A stretch of DNA of 64,000 nucleotides, from assembly GCF_900101855.1 (NCBI RefSeq), contig NZ_FMVC01000005.1, positions 434,001-498,000 of the forward strand. The letters are read 5' to 3'. A program made the position numbers and the translations under genes. Numbering within the stretch: the stretch's first letter is position 1; every line of letters starts with the position of its first letter. The notes beneath the pieces are model-generated. The model saw only the letters and a list, made by a program, of their open reading frames with translations, searched no databases and was not told where the DNA came from. The DNA comes from Flavobacterium anhuiense (lineage in GTDB: Bacteria; Bacteroidota; Bacteroidia; Flavobacteriales; Flavobacteriaceae). This document shows, piece by piece, positions 34,779-43,342 of this stretch.

Positions 34779-37133
34779 CTAGCTAGAGAATGTCAAGCCT
34801 TTGTTTTTGAAGCTTACGTAAAGCTCTTGCCTTGCGGAACTTATTGTTTCTTCGGTTCTGTAAATACTGCACCAGAACTTGATTAGAAGTTTATATTTTC
34901 CATCAGAAATTGAGCTGTAGTATATTTGTGATGTTTTTGAATTGTTTACCAACGGAAGGTTAGAAAGTGTGTCATTTACAATCGTATTAATTTCCTCTGG
35001 AATGGTTTCTCCGTTAATTTCAAATGTAATTTCTACTAACTTAAAATTATCGGTATACGTCCAGTTCGTGATATTTTGAGACAATAAGTTACCATTCGGA
35101 ATAATGATTTCGGCACCGTTTGGAGCATTGATTTTAGTTGTTCGCAATCCCATCGATTTGATGCGTCCAGATTCTGAACTAATTTCAACCACATCGCCAA
35201 CTTGAATCGGTTTGTCAAAAATCAAGATAATTCCCGATACAAAATTATTGACAATGTTTTGAAGTCCAAGTCCAACACCGACACCTAAAGCTCCTAAAAG
35301 AATACTCAACTTGTCTAAAGGCATTCCAGAAGCCGCAACAGCAAGCAAATAACCGCTTATAAGAACCACCAATCTAGTGATAAGCAATTTTGAATGTTGT
35401 CTTTTATTGATGTTTTCTTCGTTTTCATCATCAATTTCGCCAAAGAAATAAGCCACATATTTTTGCAGTAAATGCGCTGCCCAGATAATAATGAAAAATA
35501 AAACGATATTGCCAAGCGTAAATGTGATGCTTCCGATTGTATTCGGGTGACTTAATAGTTTTGTCAAAGAAGCACGAAGCGATTCCCATATATTCAAATT
35601 AGAAGCAATTACAATCAGCCACATATAACTGATGGCAATGATAAAAGGTCTTTTCAAAGTGTCTGACAAGCTTTCGTAATCAAACATTTTTTCAATTCCT
35701 CTTTTTACCCTAGTTGTATAAATTTGAAGTAAAATAATTTCCAAAATAATCTTTAGAAGTACACTTAAAGCAACAATTTGAGTAAGCGATATAAAAGCGG
35801 TTAAGCTTAACATATTAGAAAGCGAAACTCTTCCAAAAACATTATAAAGAATAGACAAAATATTTAGTCCAATAAAAATGATACTTGCCCATTTAAAAAA
35901 GCCTTTTATATAAAGTTCTTCTTTAAGTGTTTTAATCTGAACCAAACCGTAGCGGATTCCTAAAATATTGATCGCAACAAAAGCAAAACGCTGCAATAAT
36001 CCGATTGTGATAAATAAGTCCAAAAAGCAAAGCGCAAAGAATAATCCTAATAAGAAAAGCCAGTTTCTCATAGCAACGCCAGACCACTGATTTTTGAAAA
36101 GAAAGATTAAAACGCCAAGTAAGGAAAGTTGAATTAATTCTAAAAACAGGGCAGGAGCATATAAATTGGTAACTACAGCAATATTTAGTGCGATAACCAA
36201 AACAGGAAGCAGGACACCGCGGTTTAGGTATTTGAAATTTAAGAGCAAAAGATTTTCTGCGTAGCCATTTGTTTTAAGGTATTTGATGTTTCTGGAAATG
36301 TACCAAAACAAAAGCCCCATAAAAAAGCATAAAGTGATAAGTCCGCCAGCTTTATAACTTAGATAGTAAGCGGCAACATTTTCTTCAATTATAATTTTAG
36401 CTTTAATGTTGTGGGTTACCCTTTTCTTTACGGCAGAATCACTAATTTGCCATAAAGAAGGATATTCTTTCTTGAAAATGCTGATTCCAGATTTCTCCAA
36501 TTTGCTTTCAACGGTTGCCAAGGCATTAGAAACTGCAATTTTTCGTTGTACGGTTAGTCTTTTTTTGTTGTTTAGCGTCGTTTGGTTTTTAGTCATTAGA
36601 CTATCCGTGGCAACATATCTTTTTCTAAGGTTCCCGAATTCTTTTTTAAATTGCTTACGGCGTATCGTATCTTTTAATAGAGTAATTAAAGTTTTGTCTT
36701 TTCGAAGATCAATTACACGTTTCTTGATGTTTTCAAGATTTTGATTTCGATCATTGATGGCTTTGTTCTGTTCTTCCAATTCTTGTTGAATTTCCTGAAG
36801 CACAACTCGGTACATTTGTTGGTTTCTCACATTCGGATTGGCTCCTTTTAAACTGGCTAAGATTAAATCCAGTTTGCTTTCGGTACGTTTCATGTCGCCA
36901 AAAAGGTGACGCGTATCTCCTGCGAAATCAATGTCGTTGTACGCAGATTCTAAAACTTCTCCAGCTTTCTCGATTGCCATTAAATAATCGCTATCTGTTG
37001 CTGTAGTATCGTTAAATAATCTTCCGCGACTTTCTTTTTTTGCATTTTTTTGTTCTTGACCGTAATTGAGCTGTGAGAAGAAAAGGAATAAAAATAAAGA
37101 GAAAAAATAAAATGTTCTTTTTTGAATAGTCAT
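34779..37133 (-). CDS. Large MscS-family mechanosensitive channel
   Basis: The 784-residue protein has a signal-like N-terminus ending near NYGQ, a charged helical/coiled-coil periplasmic region (about 45-250) and roughly ten membrane helices. A C-terminal MscS core follows: the pore-lining helix is LLGALGVGVGLGLQNIVNNFVSG and the cytoplasmic beta domain contains IQVGDVVEI and VIIPNG-like EIIIPNGNLLSQNITNW. This is the MscK/YnaI-like large type, protecting against osmotic downshock. CAAATTTA at 37159-37166 (TAAATTTG on the coding strand) is a possible -7 element. The 82-residue membrane protein upstream is on the same strand but separated by about 100 bases. Confidence 0.92.
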   Translation of the reverse strand: MTIQKRTFYFFSLFLFLFFSQLNYGQEQKNAKKESRGRLFNDTTATDSDYLMAIEKAGEVLESAYNDIDFAGDTRHLFGDMKRTESKLDLILASLKGANPNVRNQQMYRVVLQEIQQELEEQNKAINDRNQNLENIKKRVIDLRKDKTLITLLKDTIRRKQFKKEFGNLRKRYVATDSLMTKNQTTLNNKKRLTVQRKIAVSNALATVESKLEKSGISIFKKEYPSLWQISDSAVKKRVTHNIKAKIIIEENVAAYYLSYKAGGLITLCFFMGLLFWYISRNIKYLKTNGYAENLLLLNFKYLNRGVLLPVLVIALNIAVVTNLYAPALFLELIQLSLLGVLIFLFKNQWSGVAMRNWLFLLGLFFALCFLDLFITIGLLQRFAFVAINILGIRYGLVQIKTLKEELYIKGFFKWASIIFIGLNILSILYNVFGRVSLSNMLSLTAFISLTQIVALSVLLKIILEIILLQIYTTRVKRGIEKMFDYESLSDTLKRPFIIAISYMWLIVIASNLNIWESLRASLTKLLSHPNTIGSITFTLGNIVLFFIIIWAAHLLQKYVAYFFGEIDDENEENINKRQHSKLLITRLVVLISGYLLAVAASGMPLDKLSILLGALGVGVGLGLQNIVNNFVSGIILIFDKPIQVGDVVEISSESGRIKSMGLRTTKINAPNGAEIIIPNGNLLSQNITNWTYTDNFKLVEITFEINGETIPEEINTIVNDTLSNLPLVNNSKTSQIYYSSISDGKYKLLIKFWCSIYRTEETISSARQELYVSFKNKGLTFSS

Positions 37134-37239
37134 AGTATTAAGGGCTTATTTGGGAGCTCAAATTTAATTTTTTTTTGAAAGACTTTCAGTTAAGAAAAAT
37201 TAAATTTAAAACTATAACTTAATATTTAGTGGGAGAACT

Positions 37240-37488
37240 TTATTCTAGTTCTCTTGAAGTAATTTCTTGTTCAATTTCTTTAAGAGAATTCGAATGGTTA
37301 ATCATAATAAATGCCAAAACAAAAGGAAATAGTATTAAAATTAGAAATCCCTTTTTTAGAAGTAGCAGCACAATAAGAATGAATAATATGATGGCAACTA
37401 GAATCAAAATTGTAATTGTGGTCTGAATCGTTTTTTGCATTTTTAACAGCTCTTCAATGCTCATGTCGCTTGGTTTCTTTCCTTTCAT
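37240..37488 (-). CDS. Small two-helix membrane protein, unknown
   Basis: The 82-residue protein has a charged N-terminus (MSIEELLKMQKTIQ) and two adjacent hydrophobic helices (about 24-45 and 48-63), then an acidic tail. It is probably an inner-membrane hairpin. I do not recognise a named family. It is divergent from the HxlR-type regulator gene starting at 37580 and could be regulated by it; that is inference from position only. Confidence 0.7.
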   Translation of the reverse strand: MKGKKPSDMSIEELLKMQKTIQTTITILILVAIILFILIVLLLLKKGFLILILFPFVLAFIMINHSNSLKEIEQEITSRELE

Positions 37489-37579
37489 TTTATATTTTTA
37501 CTTTAGAATTACAACAAATTTTATTTAAAAAACTTTCCAAAACAAGAAGTCAGATTTTTTTGACTACCCAGCAATTATT

Positions 37580-37873
37580 ATGGAAGAAACAGAAACTTGT
37601 CCAGCACAAAGACTTTTGAAAATGTTATCTGGAAAATGGAAGGCAGAAATTTTTCGTTTGGCTGTAGAATCGCCTTTACGTTTTAATACTTTACTGCGTC
37701 AGATTCAAGGTTCTAACAAACAGTCATTATCTACAGCCTTAAAAGAGCTGGAGGAAGAAGGGCTTTTGGAAAAGACTACAATTAAGCTAAAACCTCTCCA
37801 TATTGAATACAATTTGACAGAGAAGGGAAAAGCTTTAATTCCCGTTTTCCAGCATTTGGAAGGATTATCCTGA
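37580..37873 (+). CDS. HxlR-family transcriptional regulator
   Basis: The 97-residue protein has the HxlR winged-helix layout. It opens with Cys7 (ETCPAQRLLKMLSGKWK), then LRFNTLLRQIQGSNKQSLSTALKELEEEGL, here quoted in parts as RFNTLLRQI and LSTALKELEEEGLL, and ends with YNLTEKGKALIPV. The N-terminal cysteine is the redox- or electrophile-sensing residue in several relatives. A GTCA-N8-TGAC inverted repeat at 37549-37564 precedes the ATG and may be an operator. It is divergent from the small membrane protein and convergent, with a 2-base gap, to the stressosome histidine kinase. Confidence 0.9.
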   Translation: MEETETCPAQRLLKMLSGKWKAEIFRLAVESPLRFNTLLRQIQGSNKQSLSTALKELEEEGLLEKTTIKLKPLHIEYNLTEKGKALIPVFQHLEGLS

Positions 37874-37875
37874 TT

Positions 37876-39540
37876 TTAATTCGAGGACTGGTTTTTTAGA
37901 GATAATTTAGCGGTATAGAGTTTGTTTTTTGGAAAATATATCCAAAAAGTGGTTCCTTCATCAGGTTTGCTGGTGAAGTTAATTATACCATTATGGTTTT
38001 CAATAATTCTTCGGCATAAAGCAAGTCCTATACCATTTCCTCCATATTGATCGCGTTCGTGAAGACGCTGAAACATGTCGAAAATTCGATTAGAATATTT
38101 GCTATCCATTCCAATTCCATTATCAGAAATTGCTATTACTTCATAGTTTTCTGCTCCTATAGGTAGGTGTTCATCTTTAGGAACATTTTCATGCAAAACT
38201 TTTACAGAAGGCTGTTTGGCATTAAATTTAAGAGCATTATTGATGAGATTATATAATAGCTGACGAAGCTGAGTGTCGAGCCCAAAAACTGTTGGTAGAG
38301 GATTTACATTTATAACTGCATGTTTTTCTTCAATAACCAAACTTAAATCTCCTAAAACGTCAATAATAATTTTGTTTAAATCGACTTTTTCAAAATATTG
38401 TTCTTTATTTTCAATTCTTGAATAATTAAGGACATCTGTAATTAAATTTGATAATCTTCCCGCAGCAGATGTTATTCGGTCAAAGTAATATTTTTTCTTT
38501 TGATCTTCGCTCAAATGTTCGCCAGCGCGAGAAAGCATTATCATAATTTTTCTCAGCGGCTCTTGAAGATCGTGGCTGGCAATATAAGCAAACTGTTCTA
38601 GTTCTTTATTTTTAAAACGAAGCTTTGAGTTGGCGTTTTCCAGTTCATGCTGAATTAATTTTAACTGAGTGTTATCTTTCAGTGTTTCAACCATCATTTT
38701 CTGTGCATTAATATCTACAAAATAGACCAGCCAGCTGTTAAAACTTCCATCTTCAGTTTTGTTCGGAACTATAGAAATTAAATGCCAGATATAATTAGAA
38801 TCTTTTTTAATTCTAGTTTCACCTAAGAAATTTGATCGATTTTGTTTGGCTTTATTCCAACCTTCCAAAATTCCATCGATATCTTCAGTATGAATGAAAT
38901 TCATCAAAGTTTTACGATCAAAAGAAAGTAAGGGTTTGTCTAAATAATTTTCTAGGGATTCATTTACCAGCAAGACATTATTTCGTTCATTAATTACGCA
39001 AATTAAAATCGGAATCGTGTTTGCCAGCTGTTTGTATTTATTTTCACTTTCTGCCAGTTTTTCTGAAAGTGCTATAAGTTCAATATTCTTCTTTCGAATT
39101 TCGTCGTAAGGAGAAAGGGGAGTTTCAAACTTAAAATAATCAATTAACGTTTTAATCTTAGTTTCAGAAAGAAGCCCAGGAGATGGAATAGGCAGACTTA
39201 TTTTAGTTAAAGATTGATTATTCGAATACTGATATTCTATATGATGCGAAATTTTTGATGCATAAATAAAAGCATCTGGACTGCAACTTTTTAAATCAAC
39301 ATTATCGGTGATGATAGCTGTAATTTCTTTTTGGGTTGCCTTTATGATATTTATATTAAGCACCAGCAAAGAATCTTTTCCTTTTGCAATGGCACATCGG
39401 GCGACTTCAGAGACGGCAGTTGCAAATCTTGTCTGAAGGGATGATGCCATACCGCACATTTCAGCAATTTTCATGCAGCGCTTATGGGCTAGTATCAAGT
39501 CCATTTCGTTGTCAAGATTTATTTGTACAATCTCTTTCAT
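37876..39540 (-). CDS. PAS histidine kinase with RsbT-like N-terminus (stressosome-linked)
   Basis: In the 554-residue protein, residues 1-135 look like a degenerate RsbT/RsbW-type ATPase fold (TRFATAVSEVARCAIAKG resembles the N-box). A PAS domain spans about 165-285. The HisKA domain has phospho-acceptor His323 (ASHDLQEPLRK), and the HATPase_c domain has NLINNALKFN, DNGIGMD and GGNGIGLALCRRI. No receiver domain and no membrane segment are present, so it is soluble. It is the last gene of the stressosome operon, 4 bases after the phosphatase gene. It may be the output in place of a sigma-B cascade. No cognate response regulator is in the window. Confidence 0.88.
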   Translation of the reverse strand: MKEIVQINLDNEMDLILAHKRCMKIAEMCGMASSLQTRFATAVSEVARCAIAKGKDSLLVLNINIIKATQKEITAIITDNVDLKSCSPDAFIYASKISHHIEYQYSNNQSLTKISLPIPSPGLLSETKIKTLIDYFKFETPLSPYDEIRKKNIELIALSEKLAESENKYKQLANTIPILICVINERNNVLLVNESLENYLDKPLLSFDRKTLMNFIHTEDIDGILEGWNKAKQNRSNFLGETRIKKDSNYIWHLISIVPNKTEDGSFNSWLVYFVDINAQKMMVETLKDNTQLKLIQHELENANSKLRFKNKELEQFAYIASHDLQEPLRKIMIMLSRAGEHLSEDQKKKYYFDRITSAAGRLSNLITDVLNYSRIENKEQYFEKVDLNKIIIDVLGDLSLVIEEKHAVINVNPLPTVFGLDTQLRQLLYNLINNALKFNAKQPSVKVLHENVPKDEHLPIGAENYEVIAISDNGIGMDSKYSNRIFDMFQRLHERDQYGGNGIGLALCRRIIENHNGIINFTSKPDEGTTFWIYFPKNKLYTAKLSLKNQSSN

Positions 39541-39544
39541 AGTC

Positions 39545-40558
39545 TTAATTTATCTTTCCTACTAGAATAGTTGCATCATCATTGCCTCTGATGTTTTCTT
39601 TATAAAGAGCAGATGCAATTATGTTCGGACTTTGTTTAAAGATAGAAGTTAAATCATTTAAACTCCATCTTGTACGCAATCCGTCACTATGCATAATGAT
39701 GATCTGATGTCTTCTGTAGGGCACGATCGTATTGTTTAATGTACGCGGTACGTTGTGCCCTATGATTCCGTTATAAGGTGTATACGTCTTATTATCTAAT
39801 CCGTTGTAAATACGGGTGTTAATATTTCCGATACCACAAATGTTCCAAACTTCAGATTTATAATCAACAGATGCTATGGTTGCAACCAATCCTCTGGTTT
39901 TTTTTACTTTTATATGAATATCTCTCAGGATAGCGGCAGGTTCTGTTTCTATGGTTTGCCTAAACGCTTTTATCGCTGCTTCGACTGCTTCATTGGCACT
40001 TTCTCCATGTCCTAATCCATCGCCTACAAATATCTGAAAACCTTTGCTGGTTTGTTTTATATAATACCCATCTCCGCAAAGTTTTTCACCTGGATAATTT
40101 ACAGCAATTGTAGCATGATTTAGTCCGCTTTTGGCAGAAGGTATTTCTAGATCGGGTTTCTCGCAGATTTTGACATATTGCACACATCCCCAATTTTTCA
40201 TAGAATAAATCTGAAAATCGTTGCTTAGCCTTTTAATAGAACCTAAGCCATGTCCAAGAGTATTAGAAGACGAATAGCCGTCGTTCATTATTTTGACCAC
40301 ATTATCAAATCCAACTCCTTTATCGAGGCAGTAAATTTCAATTTCTTTGTATTCTCCGTCTATACTCGCGCGATAGAGCAATTCGCCACCGTTGGCAAAT
40401 TTCATTAAGTTTGAAGTTAATTCTGCAACAATAATGTCTGTTTCAGCGGCTCTGTGAGGTGTAAAACCCAATTGAAGGGCAAGATTGTGTATTTCTCTTT
40501 TTATAAAAGCAATGAGACTTCTGTCATCAATTTTATAAGTGGAAAACGTATTATCCAT
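39545..40558 (-). CDS. RsbT-like ATPase fused to SpoIIE/RsbX-type phosphatase
   Basis: The 337-residue protein joins two stressosome activities. Residues 1-135 are a HATPase domain with N-box AELTSNLMKFANGG, LDKGVGFD and a GLGSIKRL G2-like box. Residues 145-337 are a PP2C-type SpoIIE/RsbX phosphatase with GDGYYIK, FVGDGLGHGESA and the metal-binding GNDDATILV near the end. RsbX in Bacillus removes phosphates from RsbS and RsbR to reset the complex. It overlaps the rsbT gene by 8 bases. Combining switch-kinase and phosphatase folds in one chain suggests a regulated reset step; this is inference. Confidence 0.87.
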   Translation of the reverse strand: MDNTFSTYKIDDRSLIAFIKREIHNLALQLGFTPHRAAETDIIVAELTSNLMKFANGGELLYRASIDGEYKEIEIYCLDKGVGFDNVVKIMNDGYSSSNTLGHGLGSIKRLSNDFQIYSMKNWGCVQYVKICEKPDLEIPSAKSGLNHATIAVNYPGEKLCGDGYYIKQTSKGFQIFVGDGLGHGESANEAVEAAIKAFRQTIETEPAAILRDIHIKVKKTRGLVATIASVDYKSEVWNICGIGNINTRIYNGLDNKTYTPYNGIIGHNVPRTLNNTIVPYRRHQIIIMHSDGLRTRWSLNDLTSIFKQSPNIIASALYKENIRGNDDATILVGKIN

Positions 40559-40967
40559 TTTTCCATTTTGTTATAGTAACGGTGGTACCGTTTCCTAGTT
40601 CTGATTTAATGTCAAATTCATTGACAAGTCTTTTTGTTCCGGGCAATCCTAATCCGAGGCTTTTTCCTGTGCTGTATCCATCTTTCATTGCCAGTTCGAT
40701 ATCGGCTATTCCAGGGCCATTATCAATAAAAGTAACCCGTACGCCATTTTCGCGTCCGTTGCTGACAGATTCAATAATGACTTTACCGCCACCGCCATAT
40801 TTGAGAAGGTTACGCACAAGTTCGCTTGTGGCCGTAATAAGTTTGGTCTGATTCAAAATACTCATGCCAATTTTTACGCCATACTCTTTAACACGATTGC
40901 GGAGCGGTACAACATCCTGTTCTTTTACGATCAGTGCTTCTTCTTTGTTATTCGTTATCGTCGTCAT
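40551..40967 (-). CDS. rsbT: RsbT-like serine/threonine switch kinase
   Basis: The 138-residue GHKL kinase matches RsbT throughout: N-box TSELVRNLLKYGGGG, G1 box DNGPGIAD, an extended DGYSTGKSLGLGLPGTKRLV glycine lid and the closing VNEFDIKSE. In Bacillus, RsbT is held by the RsbR/RsbS stressosome, phosphorylates both on stress and is then released to activate RsbU. No RsbU is present here, so the downstream partner must differ. The gene overlaps rsbS by 20 bases and the phosphatase gene by 8, indicating tight translational coupling. Confidence 0.92.
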   Translation of the reverse strand: MTTITNNKEEALIVKEQDVVPLRNRVKEYGVKIGMSILNQTKLITATSELVRNLLKYGGGGKVIIESVSNGRENGVRVTFIDNGPGIADIELAMKDGYSTGKSLGLGLPGTKRLVNEFDIKSELGNGTTVTITKWKNG

Positions 40968-41346
40968 ACTCCGGCTCTTCGTTATCGCTAGTTCGCATTT
41001 TTGAGCGAAGTAAATCCATGCCTTTTTCTACATTTAAAGCACTTATAACTCCATTTAAAGATAATCCAAGTTCTACCAGTGTAATGGCAACAGCAGGCTG
41101 CATTCCCACTACAACAGTTTGTGCGTCTAATATTCTTGACATTACTGCAATGTTTCCGAGAATTCGTCCCATAAACGAATCTATAATCGAAACAGCAGAG
41201 ATGTCTATTAAAACACCTTTAGAACTATGTTTACTTATAGTATTGATTAAGTCTGATTCAAGATTTTCTGCCAGCTGATCATATAAATCTACCTGTATGG
41301 TAACAAGCAGAAAATCTCCCATTTTTAGGATAGGAATTCTTTCCAT
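40948..41346 (-). CDS. rsbS: RsbS-like STAS scaffold protein
   Basis: The 132-residue single STAS domain is close to RsbS: IPILKMGDFLLVTIQVDLYD at the start and IDISAVSIIDSFMGRILG with phosphorylatable Ser57 (equivalent to Bacillus Ser59). QPAVAITLVELGLSLNG follows. A short acidic tail (EEPEYDDDNE) is extra. It should form the stressosome core with RsbR and capture RsbT. It lies 18 bases after rsbR and overlaps rsbT. Confidence 0.92.
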   Translation of the reverse strand: MERIPILKMGDFLLVTIQVDLYDQLAENLESDLINTISKHSSKGVLIDISAVSIIDSFMGRILGNIAVMSRILDAQTVVVGMQPAVAITLVELGLSLNGVISALNVEKGMDLLRSKMRTSDNEEPEYDDDNE

Positions 41347-41364
41347 AAAAAATCTTAAATCTTT

Positions 41365-42207
41365 TTATTCTACAATTTTCTTTCTTTTTACAACAGCTAA
41401 CTGAAGCATTTCGAAAGCTGTTTGTAAGGCGCTTGCAAGTGAAGCTTTGGTGGTTATACCGCTTAAATCGATTCCTAAATGCACCACAGTCTGCGCAATT
41501 TCAGGACGAATTCCGCTGATAATACATTCTGCTCCCATTAAACGGGTTGCACTTACCGTTTTAATAAGGTGCTGTGCTACTAGAGAATCTACTGCTGGCA
41601 CACCAGAAATATCCAAAATAGCGATAGAACTTCCTGTGTCAACAATCTGTTGCAAAAGGCTTTCCATCACTGTCTGAGTTCTTGAACTGTCTAGCGTTCC
41701 AATAATTGGCAAGGCAACAATTCCGTCCCATACTGTAATTACTGGAGTTGAAATTTCGCTGATTTCATCAATTTGTCTTGAGATTACGTCTTCTCTTCCT
41801 TTCATGAAAGCTTCAAAAGTCATAATCATCATGTTGTCTAAAATAGCATTAAGCTTTAGATTTGCATCATAAAGTTTCTCAGGTTCTTGAATCAATTCAG
41901 ACAAAACTTGTGAGCACGCTTCTTTAAATGAAATTAAATATTGAGCATTTTCTCTAGGTGAAAAACCGCGTTTTCCTCTTGAAGATGAAATCCCGACAAT
42001 TAAATCCTGAACTTTTTCAAACTCTTGTGAGTTTTCGTATTTTTCATCAGACTTAGCCAATACACTTAAAAAGAGAGAAGCAAATTCTTTTGACTCTTCT
42101 TCTTCCATCGCTCCATCTTCAGATCCTCCATCTAAAAGAATTTGAGACCAGATAGTTAATAATTTGTTTTCGTGCTCTTTTAAGACACCTAGTAAGTTGT
42201 TTTGCAT
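41365..42207 (-). CDS. rsbR: RsbR-like stressosome sensor (RsbRD_N + STAS)
   Basis: The 280-residue protein has an N-terminal helical sensor region of the RsbRD_N type (about 5-140; HENKLLTIWSQILL at the start) and a C-terminal STAS domain (about 155-270). The two phosphorylation positions of RsbR are present: Ser208 in GVPAVDSLVAQH (Thr171 in Bacillus, conservatively changed) and Thr240 in GIRPEIAQTVVHLGIDLS (Thr205). It is first in the five-gene operon. The signal sensed by the N-terminal domain is unknown. CAAATATA at 42235-42242 is a good -7 element on the coding strand. Confidence 0.92.
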   Translation of the reverse strand: MQNNLLGVLKEHENKLLTIWSQILLDGGSEDGAMEEEESKEFASLFLSVLAKSDEKYENSQEFEKVQDLIVGISSSRGKRGFSPRENAQYLISFKEACSQVLSELIQEPEKLYDANLKLNAILDNMMIMTFEAFMKGREDVISRQIDEISEISTPVITVWDGIVALPIIGTLDSSRTQTVMESLLQQIVDTGSSIAILDISGVPAVDSLVAQHLIKTVSATRLMGAECIISGIRPEIAQTVVHLGIDLSGITTKASLASALQTAFEMLQLAVVKRKKIVE

Positions 42208-42697
42208 TTGCTATAAATTTGGAATTTTCTCTTTCAAATATATAAATTTAAATTGGATGTTGAGAAAAGAAATACTAAAATGAAAACAAACATAAAATTT
42301 AACCTTTTTGATTGAAAAATGTATAATTACATGTTTTTGAGGAGATTTATGTTAAAAAAAAATGAATAATACTTATTTTGTGATGTTTAGAGAAAAACTG
42401 AAAAGTAAGATTGTTCGCGCTTCTAGGAGGAGAGGTTTTATTAAAAATTGTTCCCTAATTTTAGCTGGGGAATTTTAAATTAAATTCTTAAAAAGGCTTT
42501 AGCCCAAATTGCGATTTGGCTAAAGTCTTCTGTATTGCAAATCATTTAAACTCCAGCTAAAGCTGGAGGCAATTCAAATTTAATTGTGTTGCTAATCCGA
42601 CGGGTTTTTTAAACCTGTTGGTTTTTTTGATTATACTTTAAATACAACTTTAAACAGATTGTTTTAAATGTTTGTAAATAAAAGCATCGGATGGTTT
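42208..42697. repeat. Intergenic region with three families of palindromic repeats
   Basis: The 490-base gap holds the rsbR promoter element (TATATTTG on the minus strand, 42235-42242) and three REP-like palindromes. An imperfect hairpin at about 42493-42530 pairs GGCTTTAGCCCAAAT with ATTTGGCTAAAGTC. A perfect CTCCAGCTAAAGCTGGAG lies at 42551-42568. A CCGACGGGTTT...AAACCTGTTGG hairpin lies at about 42598-42622. No gene is supported; a 38-codon frame near 42362 is rejected. Confidence 0.65.
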
Positions 42698-43336
42698 TCA
42701 ATTGTTTTTATTTATTAAAATAACTTCATTGCCAGCTATAGCATAAACATTATGATCTTCTTCAGGTTTCATAATAAATTTTCCCGTAAATTCTCCAAAA
42801 GCAGGCAATATCATTTGATTGCTTTTTTGAAAAAAACATCTCAGTTTTAAACTTTGAAGCCCTAATCCGCGTAAAATTATTCCTGGATGAATATGCCCCG
42901 AAAAGTTAAAGAAATCCTCTTTTTCTGTCGGATGATGGGTTAAAAGAAAATGATTCATTTCTAAAGAATCAACAACAAGAATTCCAATTTCATAATAATG
43001 TTTCTGGTCAATTATATCGTGATTTCCTGCTATTAAATATGCTTCTTGATTATGCTTGGAAATCCATTCTTCAAATAAATCCCATTCTGCATTTTTTGAA
43101 CTATGGAATAAATCTCCTAAAAAAATAACTTTTTCGGGTTCAAAATAATCTAAAACTTCTGTGATTTTTCTAAAATTTTCTGAAACCGCACTTTGCGGAA
43201 TGGCGATTCCGTGTTTTCTAAAATGCGTTACTTTTCCTAAATGCACATCAGAAATGATAATCATTTTTTTCGATTCCCAATAAATAGCTCCGCTTGGATG
43301 AAGTATAAAATTTTCGTTTTTGATCTGAATTTTCAT
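42698..43336 (-). CDS. pdeM: Ligase-associated DNA damage response endonuclease PdeM
   Basis: The 212-residue calcineurin-type metallophosphoesterase has all metal motifs: SDVHLGK (D30, H32), LGDLFHS, AGNHD, THHPTEK and SGHIHPG. Its size and position as last gene after the Lhr-type helicase, with a 6-base gap, identify it as PdeM of the four-gene ligase-associated repair set. It is a cytoplasmic nuclease/phosphodiesterase. All four genes are in the usual company here, so the set is complete. Confidence 0.92.
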   Translation of the reverse strand: MKIQIKNENFILHPSGAIYWESKKMIIISDVHLGKVTHFRKHGIAIPQSAVSENFRKITEVLDYFEPEKVIFLGDLFHSSKNAEWDLFEEWISKHNQEAYLIAGNHDIIDQKHYYEIGILVVDSLEMNHFLLTHHPTEKEDFFNFSGHIHPGIILRGLGLQSLKLRCFFQKSNQMILPAFGEFTGKFIMKPEEDHNVYAIAGNEVILINKNN

Positions 43337-43342
43337 AAGCTG

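Noticed and set aside
42362..42478. 38-codon plus-strand frame starting MNNTYFV
   Set aside because: It is short, has no recognisable motif, and ends in a palindromic repeat region; no supporting promoter or terminator.
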